This document shows positions 9,264 to 15,920 of a stretch of 25,045 nt of DNA, piece by piece. The stretch lies in the NCBI GenBank assembly GCA_002331625.1, contig DCZN01000106.1, positions 11,406-36,450 of the forward strand. Direction: 5' to 3'. The notes under the pieces are model-generated. The model was not told the DNA's origin. It saw only the letters and a list, made by a program, of their open reading frames with translations, and ran no database searches. Numbering within the stretch: position 1 is the first letter of the stretch; the number at the start of each line of letters is the position of its first letter. This DNA comes from Nitrospira sp. UBA2083. GTDB taxonomy: Bacteria; Nitrospirota; Nitrospiria; Nitrospirales; Nitrospiraceae. The translations under genes and the position numbers were made by a program.

Positions 9264-9863
9264 TCACAGCCGAATCCCGATTGTGAACAGCCATTGTTGA
9301 GACAGGTCGGATACGCTTTTAAAATCGATCTCGAACCGAGTGTATTGGAGCCCCGTGTCGACTGAAAACCCACGAGCAACCGGGAATCGTACACCGACTT
9401 GTCCACCATAGAGATAACCGGGTGAATCGGCGTCCCGCCCGGGAAGGGTTCCGCCGATCAGCGTTCCGATATAAGGCACCGCCCGATCTTCGAGCGGCCC
9501 GAAGAGCACATGCCGTATGAGTCGGTTGAGCGGTCTCGTTTTAGGGAAATCCAAGACGTCGATGAAATTGTTCCAGCGGGGGTTCAAGAACAGGGAATGT
9601 TGATCGGTGACAAAATTGGGTGTGTGGTGACTATAGTACTGATAGACCGTCCTCATTTCCAATTGCCCATATCGCAGGGCGGTGATCCCCGCTTGTGCGA
9701 CGATGACTCTGGCCTCCGGCGCAAAGGTTCGTTGGTTGAAGGAGATATCAAAGTTAAACGGCCGGAGCGGCAGAATGTCGAGCACCGCCTCCTGGCCCGC
9801 TGCTCCTCGTGGCACCGCTAGGGCGAGCATTAAGAGACCCATGAAGAATCGGGAGACCTGCAC
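9264..9863 (-). CDS. Predicted outer-membrane beta-barrel protein, function unknown
   Basis: This 199-residue protein has a signal peptide (hydrophobic core about residues 8-17, AAGQ near the cleavage site). The mature part alternates polar and hydrophobic residues, has several Gly/Tyr-rich strands near the C-terminus (GYLYGGQVGVRFPVARGFSVD) and ends in a strand with a hydrophobic last residue (LFTIGIRL). That pattern fits a small eight-stranded outer-membrane barrel. I do not recognise a named family. The listed start is GTG at 9863; an ATG at 9842 is an alternative, and neither has a strong ribosome-binding site. It heads the operon with the solute-binding lipoprotein and the DUF3365 heme protein. 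Confidence 0.7.
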   Translation of the reverse strand: MQVSRFFMGLLMLALAVPRGAAGQEAVLDILPLRPFNFDISFNQRTFAPEARVIVAQAGITALRYGQLEMRTVYQYYSHHTPNFVTDQHSLFLNPRWNNFIDVLDFPKTRPLNRLIRHVLFGPLEDRAVPYIGTLIGGTLPGRDADSPGYLYGGQVGVRFPVARGFSVDTGLQYTRFEIDFKSVSDLSQQWLFTIGIRL

Positions 9864-9920
9864 CCTCAGTTACCCACGTCTCTACGGGAGAGTCACTCAC
9901 ACCGTGAAACAAACGATTGT

Positions 9921-9932
9921 GTTGTGCACAAC
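9921..9932. promoter_or_regulatory. Perfect 12-bp palindrome, operator-like
   Basis: GTTGTGCACAAC is a perfect dyad located about 58 bp upstream of the first gene of the - strand envelope operon. Its position suits a transcription-factor site. No regulator gene is adjacent, so the factor is unknown. The rest of 9864-10106 shows no gene. Confidence 0.4.
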
Positions 9933-10106
9933 CAATGATGGCCACGTGTCTACCACATGAGAAGTGCAGGGGAATAATACCTCGTGCCGTGTAGCAACGA
10001 AGTCTTTGGCACTGAAATAGTAAGGGCAACCAAGAGCAGGGAGACGACGGCGCATGCCATGCCATACCATCCAGACATGCCGAAGCACGAGTATCCTAAG
10101 TATTTC

Positions 10107-10292
10107 CTAACTCAGAACTCGTCCCACGTACGGGTCAGGAATAATTGCCAGACACTCAAGGCATCTCACCATCCCCGTTCGTACTCCTTTCTCAGTCAGT
10201 ACGTCGTCAATCATGCGTCCATGCGCGCAAGCTACTCTGGTTTTGGTAAATTGAATGCCGGTCATTGGGGGAATAGCTTCACTCTGTAGCAT
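10107..10292 (-). CDS. Small hypothetical protein with a CxxC motif
   Basis: This is a 61-residue protein with no signal peptide or membrane segment. It carries the tract CAHGRMIDDVLTEKGVRTG followed by CLEC, giving Cys/His pairs that could bind a metal, although a full four-ligand zinc knuckle is not evident. The ATG at 10292 has a near-ideal GGGAGG ribosome-binding site 6 bp upstream, and a TATAAT box (10329-10334 on the - strand) lies about 40 bp further up, supporting real expression. It stands alone between the envelope operon and the small-gene island. I do not recognise a named family. Confidence 0.6.
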   Translation of the reverse strand: MLQSEAIPPMTGIQFTKTRVACAHGRMIDDVLTEKGVRTGMVRCLECLAIIPDPYVGRVLS

Positions 10293-10914
10293 GTGTGCCT
10301 CCCTGTTGGATGTTTGCGAACGGGCTAAATTATAGGCAAGGGTAAAGAGATAGAGCTGTGAGAAACACTCGTAAAACTACCTGCTTGCTTCTGAAAAACT
10401 ACGAGGGAATCATCACATGGTTCAAGGGGCTGGAGTAGCTAAGAGGGGGTACGTTTAGCGAATGGTCTATCCGCGCAAGCGTCGACTGCCTGTCCGGACT
10501 CTGCAGAACCTCCTGAAGCATTTCAAGGAGTCGGCAATTCTTCTCAATCCGTGCTCCCCAGACAGAAGACTTAGCTGACTGCTTCAACGAATGAGGAGGT
10601 CCGATCATGGCAGCGAGGAACCCGACGAGGCACGCTCTGTCATCACATCCTGTGACGATGTCACCACTGCTGGCTCGTCGAATGGTTCTTTGCCTGATTC
10701 TATGAAAAGCAGTGGTTACTTGTCGGTTGGAAATATGACGCCTTAAACTTCCTCAGTTCTGAAAAACGCGCATCCATTACTACGCTGCTTAGATAATTCT
10801 GAGACAAATTCTAGCCTTCATGTCTCCCCATTATCCTTGAGGTAATTTCTCAATGATGAGTTACTATCACGGCTGGGGTGGATCACCATCGCCGTGGCCA
10901 TGTCAAACAGTGAT
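10293..10914. other. Gene-poor stretch
   Basis: This looks more AT-rich than the flanking operons. It contains the promoter region of the - strand CxxC gene and one short + strand ORF (10607-10705), listed separately. I see no other supportable gene, RNA or repeat. Confidence 0.5.
10607..10705 (+). CDS. Possible 32-residue ORF
   Basis: An ATG follows an excellent GAGGAGGT ribosome-binding site by about 6 bp and opens a 32-codon frame of basic then hydrophobic character (it ends VLCLIL). The only support is the translation signal; the length is within chance and no promoter was identified. It could be a microprotein or a remnant of a longer gene. Confidence 0.25.
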   Translation: MAARNPTRHALSSHPVTMSPLLARRMVLCLIL

Positions 10915-10944
10915 GAGGCTTGGCTTGGGATCAAGCCAAGCCTC
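10915..10944 (-). terminator. Strong hairpin downstream of the SPW gene
   Basis: This is a perfect 12-bp inverted repeat (10915-10926 with 10933-10944, loop GGGATC) 11 bp after the stop of the - strand gene ending at 10955. It probably ends the small-gene operon that begins at the Hsp20 gene. The - strand sequence beyond it has only a weak T-tract (TGTTTGAC). Confidence 0.6.
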
Positions 10945-10954
10945 TAATCTCTAG

Positions 10955-11158
10955 CTACCGACGCTGAGCATGCATGTCAGTGCTCAATCTATGGTGGCGC
11001 AGCTCGGAGAATCCCCATATCAGCGCACCTAATACCATGACTACACCAACGCCAATATCATTGTTTTTGGCGACTACTGTGCTGGCATAGCCAAGCAGGA
11101 AGGGTGCGGCAATGAGCCAGCTCCCCACCATTGCCAAGATCCATGGTAGATATTTCAT
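10955..11158 (-). CDS. SPW-repeat-like small membrane protein
   Basis: This 67-residue protein has two membrane segments (about residues 5-24 and 36-52) and ends in a basic, His/Arg-rich tail. The opening KYLPWILAMVGSWLIAAPFLLGY matches the SPW pattern (a Pro-Trp pair, then W..IAPFLLGY), a family of small membrane proteins of unknown function. A near-perfect ribosome-binding site (AAGGAGGTGAGC) precedes the ATG. It is the last gene before the strong hairpin, and a broken paralogue lies immediately upstream. Function is unknown; placement in a stress-like cluster is the only clue. Confidence 0.75.
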   Translation of the reverse strand: MKYLPWILAMVGSWLIAAPFLLGYASTVVAKNNDIGVGVVMVLGALIWGFSELRHHRLSTDMHAQRR

Positions 11159-11244
11159 GTCTGCTCACCTCCTTTTCTACAAGTTCCTTTCCACTTGGAT
11201 TACCGAAGAGCGTACTAAGCCTTCCCTCTCATAGGGTACAGTGG

Positions 11245-11328
11245 TCACACTATTCGCAGCGCGACCATGAAAGGCGCCACGATAAACCACGTCGCGATAA
11301 ACGCCAGAATCCAGGACACATATTTCAT
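11245..11328 (-). pseudogene. Truncated SPW paralogue
   Basis: The frame gives 27 residues that align with the start of the SPW protein next to it: KYVSWILAFIATWFIVAPF against KYLPWILAMVGSWLIAAPF. It then runs into an early TGA where the second helix should follow. The ribosome-binding site (AGGAGGTGGCTGACC before ATG) is intact. Reading in another frame beyond the stop gives only weak similarity, so a frameshift followed by decay of a tandem duplicate is the likely history. It may still make a single-helix peptide. Confidence 0.65.
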
Positions 11329-11413
11329 GGTCAGCCACCTCCTGTCGCACACACTGCAATAGCAGTCTCCAATGATTCTTTGTTCGTGTTCGCGTCACTA
11401 TTTTGAAACCATT

Positions 11414-12091
11414 TTACCCACGTGCGTGACTATCTTCCGGATGAGCTAGATGAAGCACTGCCGCCTGCTTGTTCTGTGACGAATGGTCAGGCAATGGGAT
11501 AGGGATGCTGAGTTCTTGCTGGCGACGATTTTGATCCTCCTTGGAGGTCTGTTGAGGGTTGCGATCCGTTATCGCTAAGATCAGTTCACGTTGGTCACCA
11601 TTCATTTTTCGAGTCTCCGTTAGACTGGCCATCGTTGTCTGATTTTTCCAGACAGTTGTCTTCTGCGAGAAGGCTTCGGGTTTCGTGTAATGTTCTTGTA
11701 GATTCTGGCTAACGGGCTTCCCATACGACTCTCGTAATTGTTCGAGCAGTCCTGGATATCCACCAGGCACTTCACCATGGTAGTAATGGATGACTATTTC
11801 TCGGAGCCGGTCATCGTAGAAACGATATTCGATGCGTTGAAGAGGCCGATCCTTTGACGAAATCACCACCGTACGCTCAGCCTGATCACGCCCTCCAAGT
11901 GAAGCTCGTTTGGCCTCAGGCACGACAGCTGCGAATTCAGACAGAGTCATCCCCAACTGAGCGCTCTGAAATGCGCGTGGCAGCGTGGCGTCCGTTGGCA
12001 CACCTTCTGCAGCTATTCCCGGCGCTACTAGGAATCCTACTACTAGGCAGAGCATCACAATCACGAGCAGTGTTCTGGATTGGACTTTCAT
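11414..12091 (-). CDS. Secreted hypothetical protein, 225 residues
   Basis: A signal peptide is clear (basic start, hydrophobic core about residues 8-24, AAEG at the cleavage region). The mature domain (about 40-175) includes AQLGMTLSEFAAVVPEAKRA, a pattern seen in small periplasmic proteins that follow stem segments, and ends in a polar Gln/His-rich tail. I do not recognise a named family. A strong AAGGAGGAG ribosome-binding site precedes the ATG. It follows the Trp-rich peptide gene and a hairpin, and precedes the SPW genes, probably in one transcription unit. Confidence 0.72.
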   Translation of the reverse strand: MKVQSRTLLVIVMLCLVVGFLVAPGIAAEGVPTDATLPRAFQSAQLGMTLSEFAAVVPEAKRASLGGRDQAERTVVISSKDRPLQRIEYRFYDDRLREIVIHYYHGEVPGGYPGLLEQLRESYGKPVSQNLQEHYTKPEAFSQKTTVWKNQTTMASLTETRKMNGDQRELILAITDRNPQQTSKEDQNRRQQELSIPIPLPDHSSQNKQAAVLHLAHPEDSHARG

Positions 12092-12126
12092 CGTACGCTC
12101 CTCCTTCCTCTCTATTCAGCTTGCCG

Positions 12127-12153
12127 CAGGGGCATCCGGTGCGGATGCCCCTG
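12127..12153 (-). terminator. 11-bp perfect hairpin in the leader before the 225-residue gene
   Basis: CAGGGGCATCC pairs with GGATGCCCCTG around a 5-base loop. It starts 4 bp after the stop of the Trp-rich peptide gene and 35 bp before the next ATG. It has no T-tract, so it may instead act as an internal attenuator or mRNA-stabilising hairpin. Confidence 0.45.
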
Positions 12154-12157
12154 TGCT

Positions 12158-12262
12158 TTATCGTGACCACCACCTGCATGGCCACAAGGAATAGTCAAAC
12201 CACTCACGGGCTTTTGCTTTCCATTCTTTCCATTGAAACTTCAGTATTTGAAATTTCATCAT
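12158..12262 (-). CDS. Trp-rich 34-residue peptide
   Basis: The frame encodes 34 residues, six of them tryptophan, mixed with many lysines and arginines (FQWKEWKAKAREWFDY, then WPC and RWW). It could form an amphipathic surface helix of membrane-binding character. A GGGAGG ribosome-binding site lies 5 bp before the ATG, and the stop codon is followed at once by a perfect hairpin. It sits in the same direction and spacing as the other small genes of this block. Too short for family assignment; function unknown. Confidence 0.5.
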   Translation of the reverse strand: MMKFQILKFQWKEWKAKAREWFDYSLWPCRWWSR

Positions 12263-12307
12263 GGCATCCTCCCTGTTTCATTCCTCCCCACCACACTCCA
12301 AATCTCA

Positions 12308-12484
12308 CTACGCTGCGGCCTGAAAAGGTGGGTAGTGAGTGCCGTCGGATTGCCCTCTAGTCTCCTCATCGGACGTGGACACGGTGGTGGATTCCGAGGT
12401 CACCATCGAAATCCCGATCAGCACCACCGCCATAGCCCCACCGAACGCCAAGCTCGCATCAATTATTGAGCTCATATCCATCAT
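12308..12484 (-). CDS. 58-residue single-span membrane protein
   Basis: A short N-terminus (MMDMSS) leads into one hydrophobic segment (about residues 8-28, LAFGGAMAVVLIGISMV), followed by a Ser/Thr/Glu-rich hydrophilic tail. The start at 12484 is supported by an excellent AAGGAGGTGAACACG ribosome-binding site; in-frame codons upstream lack one. It lies between the secreted helical protein and the Trp-rich peptide in the - strand block. Function is unknown. Confidence 0.6.
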   Translation of the reverse strand: MMDMSSIIDASLAFGGAMAVVLIGISMVTSESTTVSTSDEETRGQSDGTHYPPFQAAA

Positions 12485-12570
12485 CGTGTTCACCTCCTTT
12501 CCATTAGTGAGAGTAAGGCCCACTTTCATATGCCCAAGACCTCTCCAATCCCAGCTTCATCCCTTCAGTG

Positions 12571-12963
12571 CTAGACCAACACAGTTGGCAGCAGTTGCCT
12601 GATCAATGTGAAAATGGGCTCAACTGTGCCCGGATCAAAGTGGCCTCGCGCGACAGCCCGCTGCAGCAAGGAGAGCGCCTGGTGCGCTGAATCTTTCATG
12701 GCCGCGTCATTCACTTTCTCAGCCGCTCGGCAGGCTTGCTCCAGCCAAAACATGATGTCATAAATTTCACGTTGAATGGAGTCCTGCTTGATTTTCCATT
12801 GCGGACTATTTTCGGCAGCTTGTTTCAATACTTTCTCGGCGTGACCGATCACGTCGTAGCCCAAGGCATACGGTTCACTGACGGCCTGAGCCGTTGTCGC
12901 TTGCAGCCACATCAGGACTGATCCAGCCAGCACGAGACTCCTGATCAAATGACCGATCCGCAT
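12571..12963 (-). CDS. Secreted helical protein, paralogue of the 19907-20293 product
   Basis: This 130-residue protein has a signal peptide (core about residues 8-20, AQA at the cleavage site) and an all-helical mature domain with no cysteines. Its C-terminal half aligns with the protein at 19907-20293; the shared pattern is a basic/aromatic stretch, then EPI-x-T-x-IR-x3-P near the end (VEPIFTLIRQLLP here, IEPITTFIREHVP there). The ATG at 12963 has a GAGGTG site 6 bp upstream and is preferred over the GTG at 12972. It follows the Hsp20 gene by 73 bp; the other copy also follows an Hsp20 gene. An envelope stress role is inferred from that repeated pairing only. Confidence 0.75.
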   Translation of the reverse strand: MRIGHLIRSLVLAGSVLMWLQATTAQAVSEPYALGYDVIGHAEKVLKQAAENSPQWKIKQDSIQREIYDIMFWLEQACRAAEKVNDAAMKDSAHQALSLLQRAVARGHFDPGTVEPIFTLIRQLLPTVLV

Positions 12964-13036
12964 AGTCTTCACCTCAGGGACGAGGATTCACCGGCGGTCC
13001 TCGATTCGGAGCGCCGGCGAGCCGATGCACCAGCGC

Positions 13037-13471
13037 TTACTGGCACTCGATCATAATGCGACGAGGTTTTGCTTCCTCGCGTTTCGGAAAGGTGATCGTC
13101 AGAACCCCATGCCTATACGAGGCCGTAGACTTGTCATGGTCCACAGACGCAGGAAGCGTGAACGAACACGAGAAGACGCCTTCTGGAATAGTTCGCATAT
13201 ACCACTTGGCTTGCTCTGCCATTTCACTCCTGCGTTCTCCTTTCACGCGAAGCACATTGTGCTCAACCTGTACGTCGATCTGGCTCGGTTCGAGCCCCGG
13301 CAATGCCATTTGAACGGCAAACCCATCTTGGTCCTCGAATATGTTGCAGGGTGGTTCCCAACTCGTTGACCACTCGCTCACGGCTTGAATGGCGTCATCT
13401 AGAAGATGATCGACCTGTGACCCCACCGATCCGTTATGAAACAATACCGGCACTTGGCTTTCCCAAGTCAT
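13037..13471 (-). CDS. Small heat-shock protein, Hsp20/alpha-crystallin family
   Basis: This 144-residue ATP-independent holdase chaperone has its alpha-crystallin domain at about residues 40-135. The domain contains ALPGLEPSQIDVQVEHNVL and ends with the diagnostic GVLTITFPK motif. The C-terminal extension is short and lacks a clear I-x-I motif. AGGAGGG lies 8 bp before the ATG. The leader contains a 140-bp repeat shared with the gene at 15768-15860, with a promoter-like CTTGAC signal and a 10-bp hairpin. It heads the - strand block of small genes. A second, divergent Hsp20 lies at 18999. Confidence 0.9.
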   Translation of the reverse strand: MTWESQVPVLFHNGSVGSQVDHLLDDAIQAVSEWSTSWEPPCNIFEDQDGFAVQMALPGLEPSQIDVQVEHNVLRVKGERRSEMAEQAKWYMRTIPEGVFSCSFTLPASVDHDKSTASYRHGVLTITFPKREEAKPRRIMIECQ

Positions 13472-13520
13472 GGCAATACCCTCCTGGTGAGTGTAGGAAA
13501 CGGTTTATGGGTAATTGAAC

Positions 13521-13660
13521 CGGAACAGGAGGACTGCGTGAAGGGCCGGGTCGTACACCGCTATGACAGCTGGCTAGACAGTGGGCCCTTCACCAACGTC
13601 CATCCAGTCCAGCCTGTCAATTGTGCGTATATGAGTAAATCCAAAATTTGATGAGTCAAG
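13521..13660 (-). repeat. Leader repeat, copy 1 (upstream of Hsp20)
   Basis: This copy matches 15921-16060 in the same orientation. The inner 118 bp (13521-13638) differ at only 3 positions, and the outer 22 bp are more diverged but keep the CTTGAC box. Arms GTGAAGGGCC (13538-13547) and GGCCCTTCAC (13584-13593) form a 10-bp perfect hairpin around 36 bases. It ends 49 bp before the - strand Hsp20 start, so it probably supplies promoter and 5' leader. Confidence 0.85.
13636..13660 (-). promoter_or_regulatory. CTTGAC-N13-GATTTA promoter-like signal for Hsp20
   Basis: On the - strand, CTTGAC (13660-13655) is followed after 13 bases by GATTTA (13641-13636). The same pair with the same spacing occurs at four other leaders in this window. 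The 14-base gap between TTGACT and the following hexamer is short for a sigma-70 promoter, so an alternative sigma factor is possible. Confidence 0.55.
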
Positions 13661-14016
13661 AGGGGATGCACAAGAGGACACAAGTCTCGGACATTTCGAG
13701 AGAATCGTGGGCAATTCCCACGCCATGTTCCCGCGCGAGCCGTCTAGAGCCGCACACCTCTGGATGCCCAGTTCTTTCTGTCTCAGTCTCTTCTCAGCCG
13801 ATTCCTCGACCGGAATCTTCCTGCTTCGCGCCTCTGACGCCTCCCAGCTCTCCTCAGACTTGATTTTCTTTTCCCTGTTGTTACCTGCCATTGCGTCACG
13901 GCGAAGGCGACCCTACGACTGGAGCGCAGACTTAAGTCGTCGGATCTGAACTTGGATAAGGGAATGAGGTCATGTCCGTGGATCTGATCAGGCACACCAG
14001 CAAGGAGGTGAGAGGT
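13661..14016. other. Intergenic stretch between divergent Hsp20 and microprotein genes
   Basis: Open frames on both strands here lack ribosome-binding sites and recognisable composition. I see no supportable gene. It should contain the promoter of the + strand microprotein gene at 14017, but no clear -35/-10 pair stands out. Confidence 0.5.
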
Positions 14017-14124
14017 ATGGCTGAGACCATCGCAATACTCGCTATAGGAGGAATTGTAGTGACAGTGTCTGTCGCTGGGGCATACCTGGTAACTTATCTA
14101 TTCGGGAATGATGGAACGCACTAA
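14017..14124 (+). CDS. 35-residue single-span membrane microprotein
   Basis: The frame encodes a short acidic start (MAET), one continuous hydrophobic helix (about residues 5-29, with Gly-Gly and Ala-Gly steps) and a polar tail ending GNDGTH. The ribosome-binding site AAGGAGGTGAGAGGT before the ATG is near-perfect. Its stop codon lies inside the ACTAATT that borders the MITE-like repeat. A second tiny membrane protein occupies the mirrored position at 15768-15860. Function is unknown; the translation signal and clean hydrophobic helix are the support. Confidence 0.6.
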   Translation: MAETIAILAIGGIVVTVSVAGAYLVTYLFGNDGTH

Positions 14125-14126
14125 TT

Positions 14127-14309
14127 GGGGGTGCTCTCAAGATTCGCACGATACCGTACGATCATGGGAAGACCTGCTTGAAAAATCGGGAACTTGGATG
14201 GCACACACCTCGGTGTCATGGCAGATACGATCCTGACCCTCGTGGCTGATGACATTCGATCTGGTACGACCTTACACCGTACGCAAATTCGTTTCTTGAT
14301 GCGCCCCAA
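14127..14309. repeat. MITE-like repeat, copy 1
   Basis: This segment resembles 15489-15670 in the same orientation, with most positions conserved. Its ends are imperfect inverted repeats (GGGGGTGCTCTCAAG at the left, CTTGATGCGCCCC at the right), with a CCGTACG about 27 bases in from each end. ACTAATT occurs directly on both sides (14120-14126 and 14310-14316) and could be a target-site duplication. It contains no transposase. Confidence 0.6.
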
Positions 14310-14360
14310 ACTAATTCCTGAGCGGTTCGTCGCGAACATGTCCACATGTGTGCTTGTCCC

Positions 14361-15467
14361 TCAACGGCCCCGCGCTGTCTTCGGTTCGTGAGATGCTCGA
14401 TTGAGCGCTCCGGCTATGTCAGTAGTAGGCAGAAGATTCCCTCCTTCAAGCAAGCGCGCATAGACTTTGAGGTAGTCCTGCACCATTCGTTGGACGGTAA
14501 ATCGCTGTTCAAAACTTTTTCGACAGTCGGATCGATCGATTTGGCTGACCGACTCAACGCATTGCGTCATCTCCGTCAAATTGTCACAGATAATTCCTGT
14601 GGTCCCATGGCTGATGACTTCGGGAATGGATCCCCGGCGATAGGCGAGCACCGGCGTCCCACAGGCCAAAGCCTCGATCAAGACGATACCGAAGGGTTCC
14701 GGCCAATCATACGGACAGATCAACGCATAGGCCCCTCCAAGGAAGTCATTCTTTTCTTTATCGGTAATTTCACCCACATATTCGACAAGCGGATGATCCA
14801 ACAAGGGCTCGACGACAGCCGTAAAATACTCTCGGTCTGCTGTATCGACTTTTGCGGCAATCCGGATCGGCATGCCGGTCTTCTTCGCTATGGTGATGGC
14901 CTGTTCGGGACCCTTTTCAGGAGAGATGCGCCCGAGAAACGCCAAATACTTTCCCGGTCCCGGGTGAAAAGTATAGAGGTCGCGGGGAAGCCCATGATGC
15001 ACGGTATCTTGCCAATTGATCCACGCAAGCGGTCGCCGTTGCGCATTCGAGATCGACACGACCGGCATTTCTGGAAATTCCTGATAGACCTCGGACAGCT
15101 CCGGCAGGTCGAGTCGACCATGCAAGGTTGTCACCACGGGAGTGCCGCAGCGCCGGGCGAAGGGAAAACCCATAAAATCAATGTGCGAATGAAGAATATC
15201 GAACCGCTCTGCCTTGGTCCCAAAAACGCGTTCGAGTTGTAACATAATCCGCGCCTCACGGCACCAGTAGTCGGAGAGATGTCGGAGAGGCTTGGGGCAA
15301 ATAGGTTCTAGTTTTGCATTTGTCACAGAATCTGCGGTGGCGAATAGCGTCACTTCGTGACCCAGACGGACCAGTTCCTCCGTAAGATAAGAAACGATCC
15401 GTTCTGTTCCTCCATAACATCGAGGAGGAACGCTTTCCCATAAAGGGGCAACTTGTGCAATTTTCAT
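14361..15467 (-). CDS. GT4-family glycosyltransferase
   Basis: This 368-residue cytoplasmic or membrane-associated GT-B fold enzyme is expected to transfer a sugar from a nucleotide-sugar donor. The N-terminal half has the acceptor-side pattern GGTERIVSYLTEELVRLGHEVTLFA, then HSHIDF and TLHGRLD. The C-terminal half has FLGRISPEKGPEQAI and the retaining EX7E motif EPFGIVLIE (Glu257 and Glu265) followed by ACGTPVLAYRRGSIPEV. The start at 15467 has only a weak AGAAG site. No other polysaccharide gene is adjacent, so donor and acceptor are unknown. The gene lies exactly between two MITE-like repeats (45 bp from one, about 24 bp from the other), suggesting it arrived or was trapped as a cassette. 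Confidence 0.9.
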   Translation of the reverse strand: MKIAQVAPLWESVPPRCYGGTERIVSYLTEELVRLGHEVTLFATADSVTNAKLEPICPKPLRHLSDYWCREARIMLQLERVFGTKAERFDILHSHIDFMGFPFARRCGTPVVTTLHGRLDLPELSEVYQEFPEMPVVSISNAQRRPLAWINWQDTVHHGLPRDLYTFHPGPGKYLAFLGRISPEKGPEQAITIAKKTGMPIRIAAKVDTADREYFTAVVEPLLDHPLVEYVGEITDKEKNDFLGGAYALICPYDWPEPFGIVLIEALACGTPVLAYRRGSIPEVISHGTTGIICDNLTEMTQCVESVSQIDRSDCRKSFEQRFTVQRMVQDYLKVYARLLEGGNLLPTTDIAGALNRASHEPKTARGR

Positions 15468-15488
15468 GATGCTTCTTTTGTTGAAGAT

Positions 15489-15670
15489 GGGATGCTCTCA
15501 AGATTTGGGCGATGCCGTACGATCATGGGATGACCCGCTTGAAAAATCAGGAACTTGGATGGTGCACACCACGCTGTCATGGAGGATACGATCCTGACCC
15601 TCGTGGGCTGATGACATTCAATCTGTTACGACCGTACACCGTACGGAAAATCTGTTTCTTGAGGTGTCCC
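15489..15670. repeat. MITE-like repeat, copy 2
   Basis: This is the partner of 14127-14309 in the same orientation. The ends again form imperfect inverted repeats (GGGATGCTCTCAAG and CTTGAGGTGTCCCC), with subterminal CCGTACG on both sides. CTAATT follows on the right (15671-15676), but no matching copy lies on the left. It occupies the leader of the - strand glycosyltransferase. Confidence 0.6.
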
Positions 15671-15688
15671 CTAATTGTCCATCATGCC

Positions 15689-15728
15689 GCCGGAGCTGAT
15701 ACTCGGCAGCTCCGGCGAGACGTTTTTT
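15689..15728 (+). terminator. Rho-independent terminator, + strand
   Basis: GCCGGAGCTG pairs with CAGCTCCGGC across an 8-base loop, then GAGACG and six T residues (15723-15728). No + strand protein gene lies upstream nearby, so it may end a transcript crossing the MITE-like repeat. Confidence 0.6.
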
Positions 15729-15767
15729 GATACTTCTCGTCGATAGCGACGACGGAGGCTGATCCGC

Positions 15768-15860
15768 TTAGAATCCGGCCGTCATCAGCGCGAACACAAC
15801 CACTCCGACGAGAAATGTTCCCAGCAGGATTAACAGCCTGTTGTCTGAGATCTTGTCCAT
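15768..15860 (-). CDS. 30-residue single-span membrane microprotein
   Basis: The frame encodes MDKISDNR, then a continuous hydrophobic helix (about residues 9-27) and a short Ala-Gly-Phe end. The ribosome-binding site AAGGAGGTGAGGAAG before the ATG is near-perfect. It starts 60 bp downstream of leader repeat copy 2, so it should share the control of the Hsp20 gene at 13471. It mirrors the 35-residue microprotein at 14017. Function is unknown. Confidence 0.6.
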   Translation of the reverse strand: MDKISDNRLLILLGTFLVGVVVFALMTAGF

Positions 15861-15920
15861 CTTCCTCACCTCCTTACCCACTCCTTGGGGTGTACCGAGT
15901 TGATTAGGATTCAGTTAAGG

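Noticed and set aside
10399..10608. A - strand frame of 69 codons
   Set aside because: There is no ribosome-binding site and no recognisable composition; the good site at this spot serves the opposite strand.
13538..13651. A + strand GTG frame of 37 codons inside leader repeat copy 1, with AGGAGG upstream
   Set aside because: In the otherwise near-identical copy 2 the ninth codon is TAA and the ribosome-binding site is altered, so the frame is not conserved.
13574..13891. A - strand frame of 105 codons with a charged N-terminus
   Set aside because: There is no ribosome-binding site, and the frame runs through the promoter signal and leader repeat of the Hsp20 gene.
14194..14391. Frames on both strands across the MITE-like repeat, including a similar - strand frame in both copies
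   Set aside because: Differences between the copies include many amino-acid changes and the frames lack start signals; the inverted ends explain the segment better.
14346..15242. A long + strand frame of 298 codons
   Set aside because: It is antisense to the clearly recognisable glycosyltransferase and has no domain of its own.
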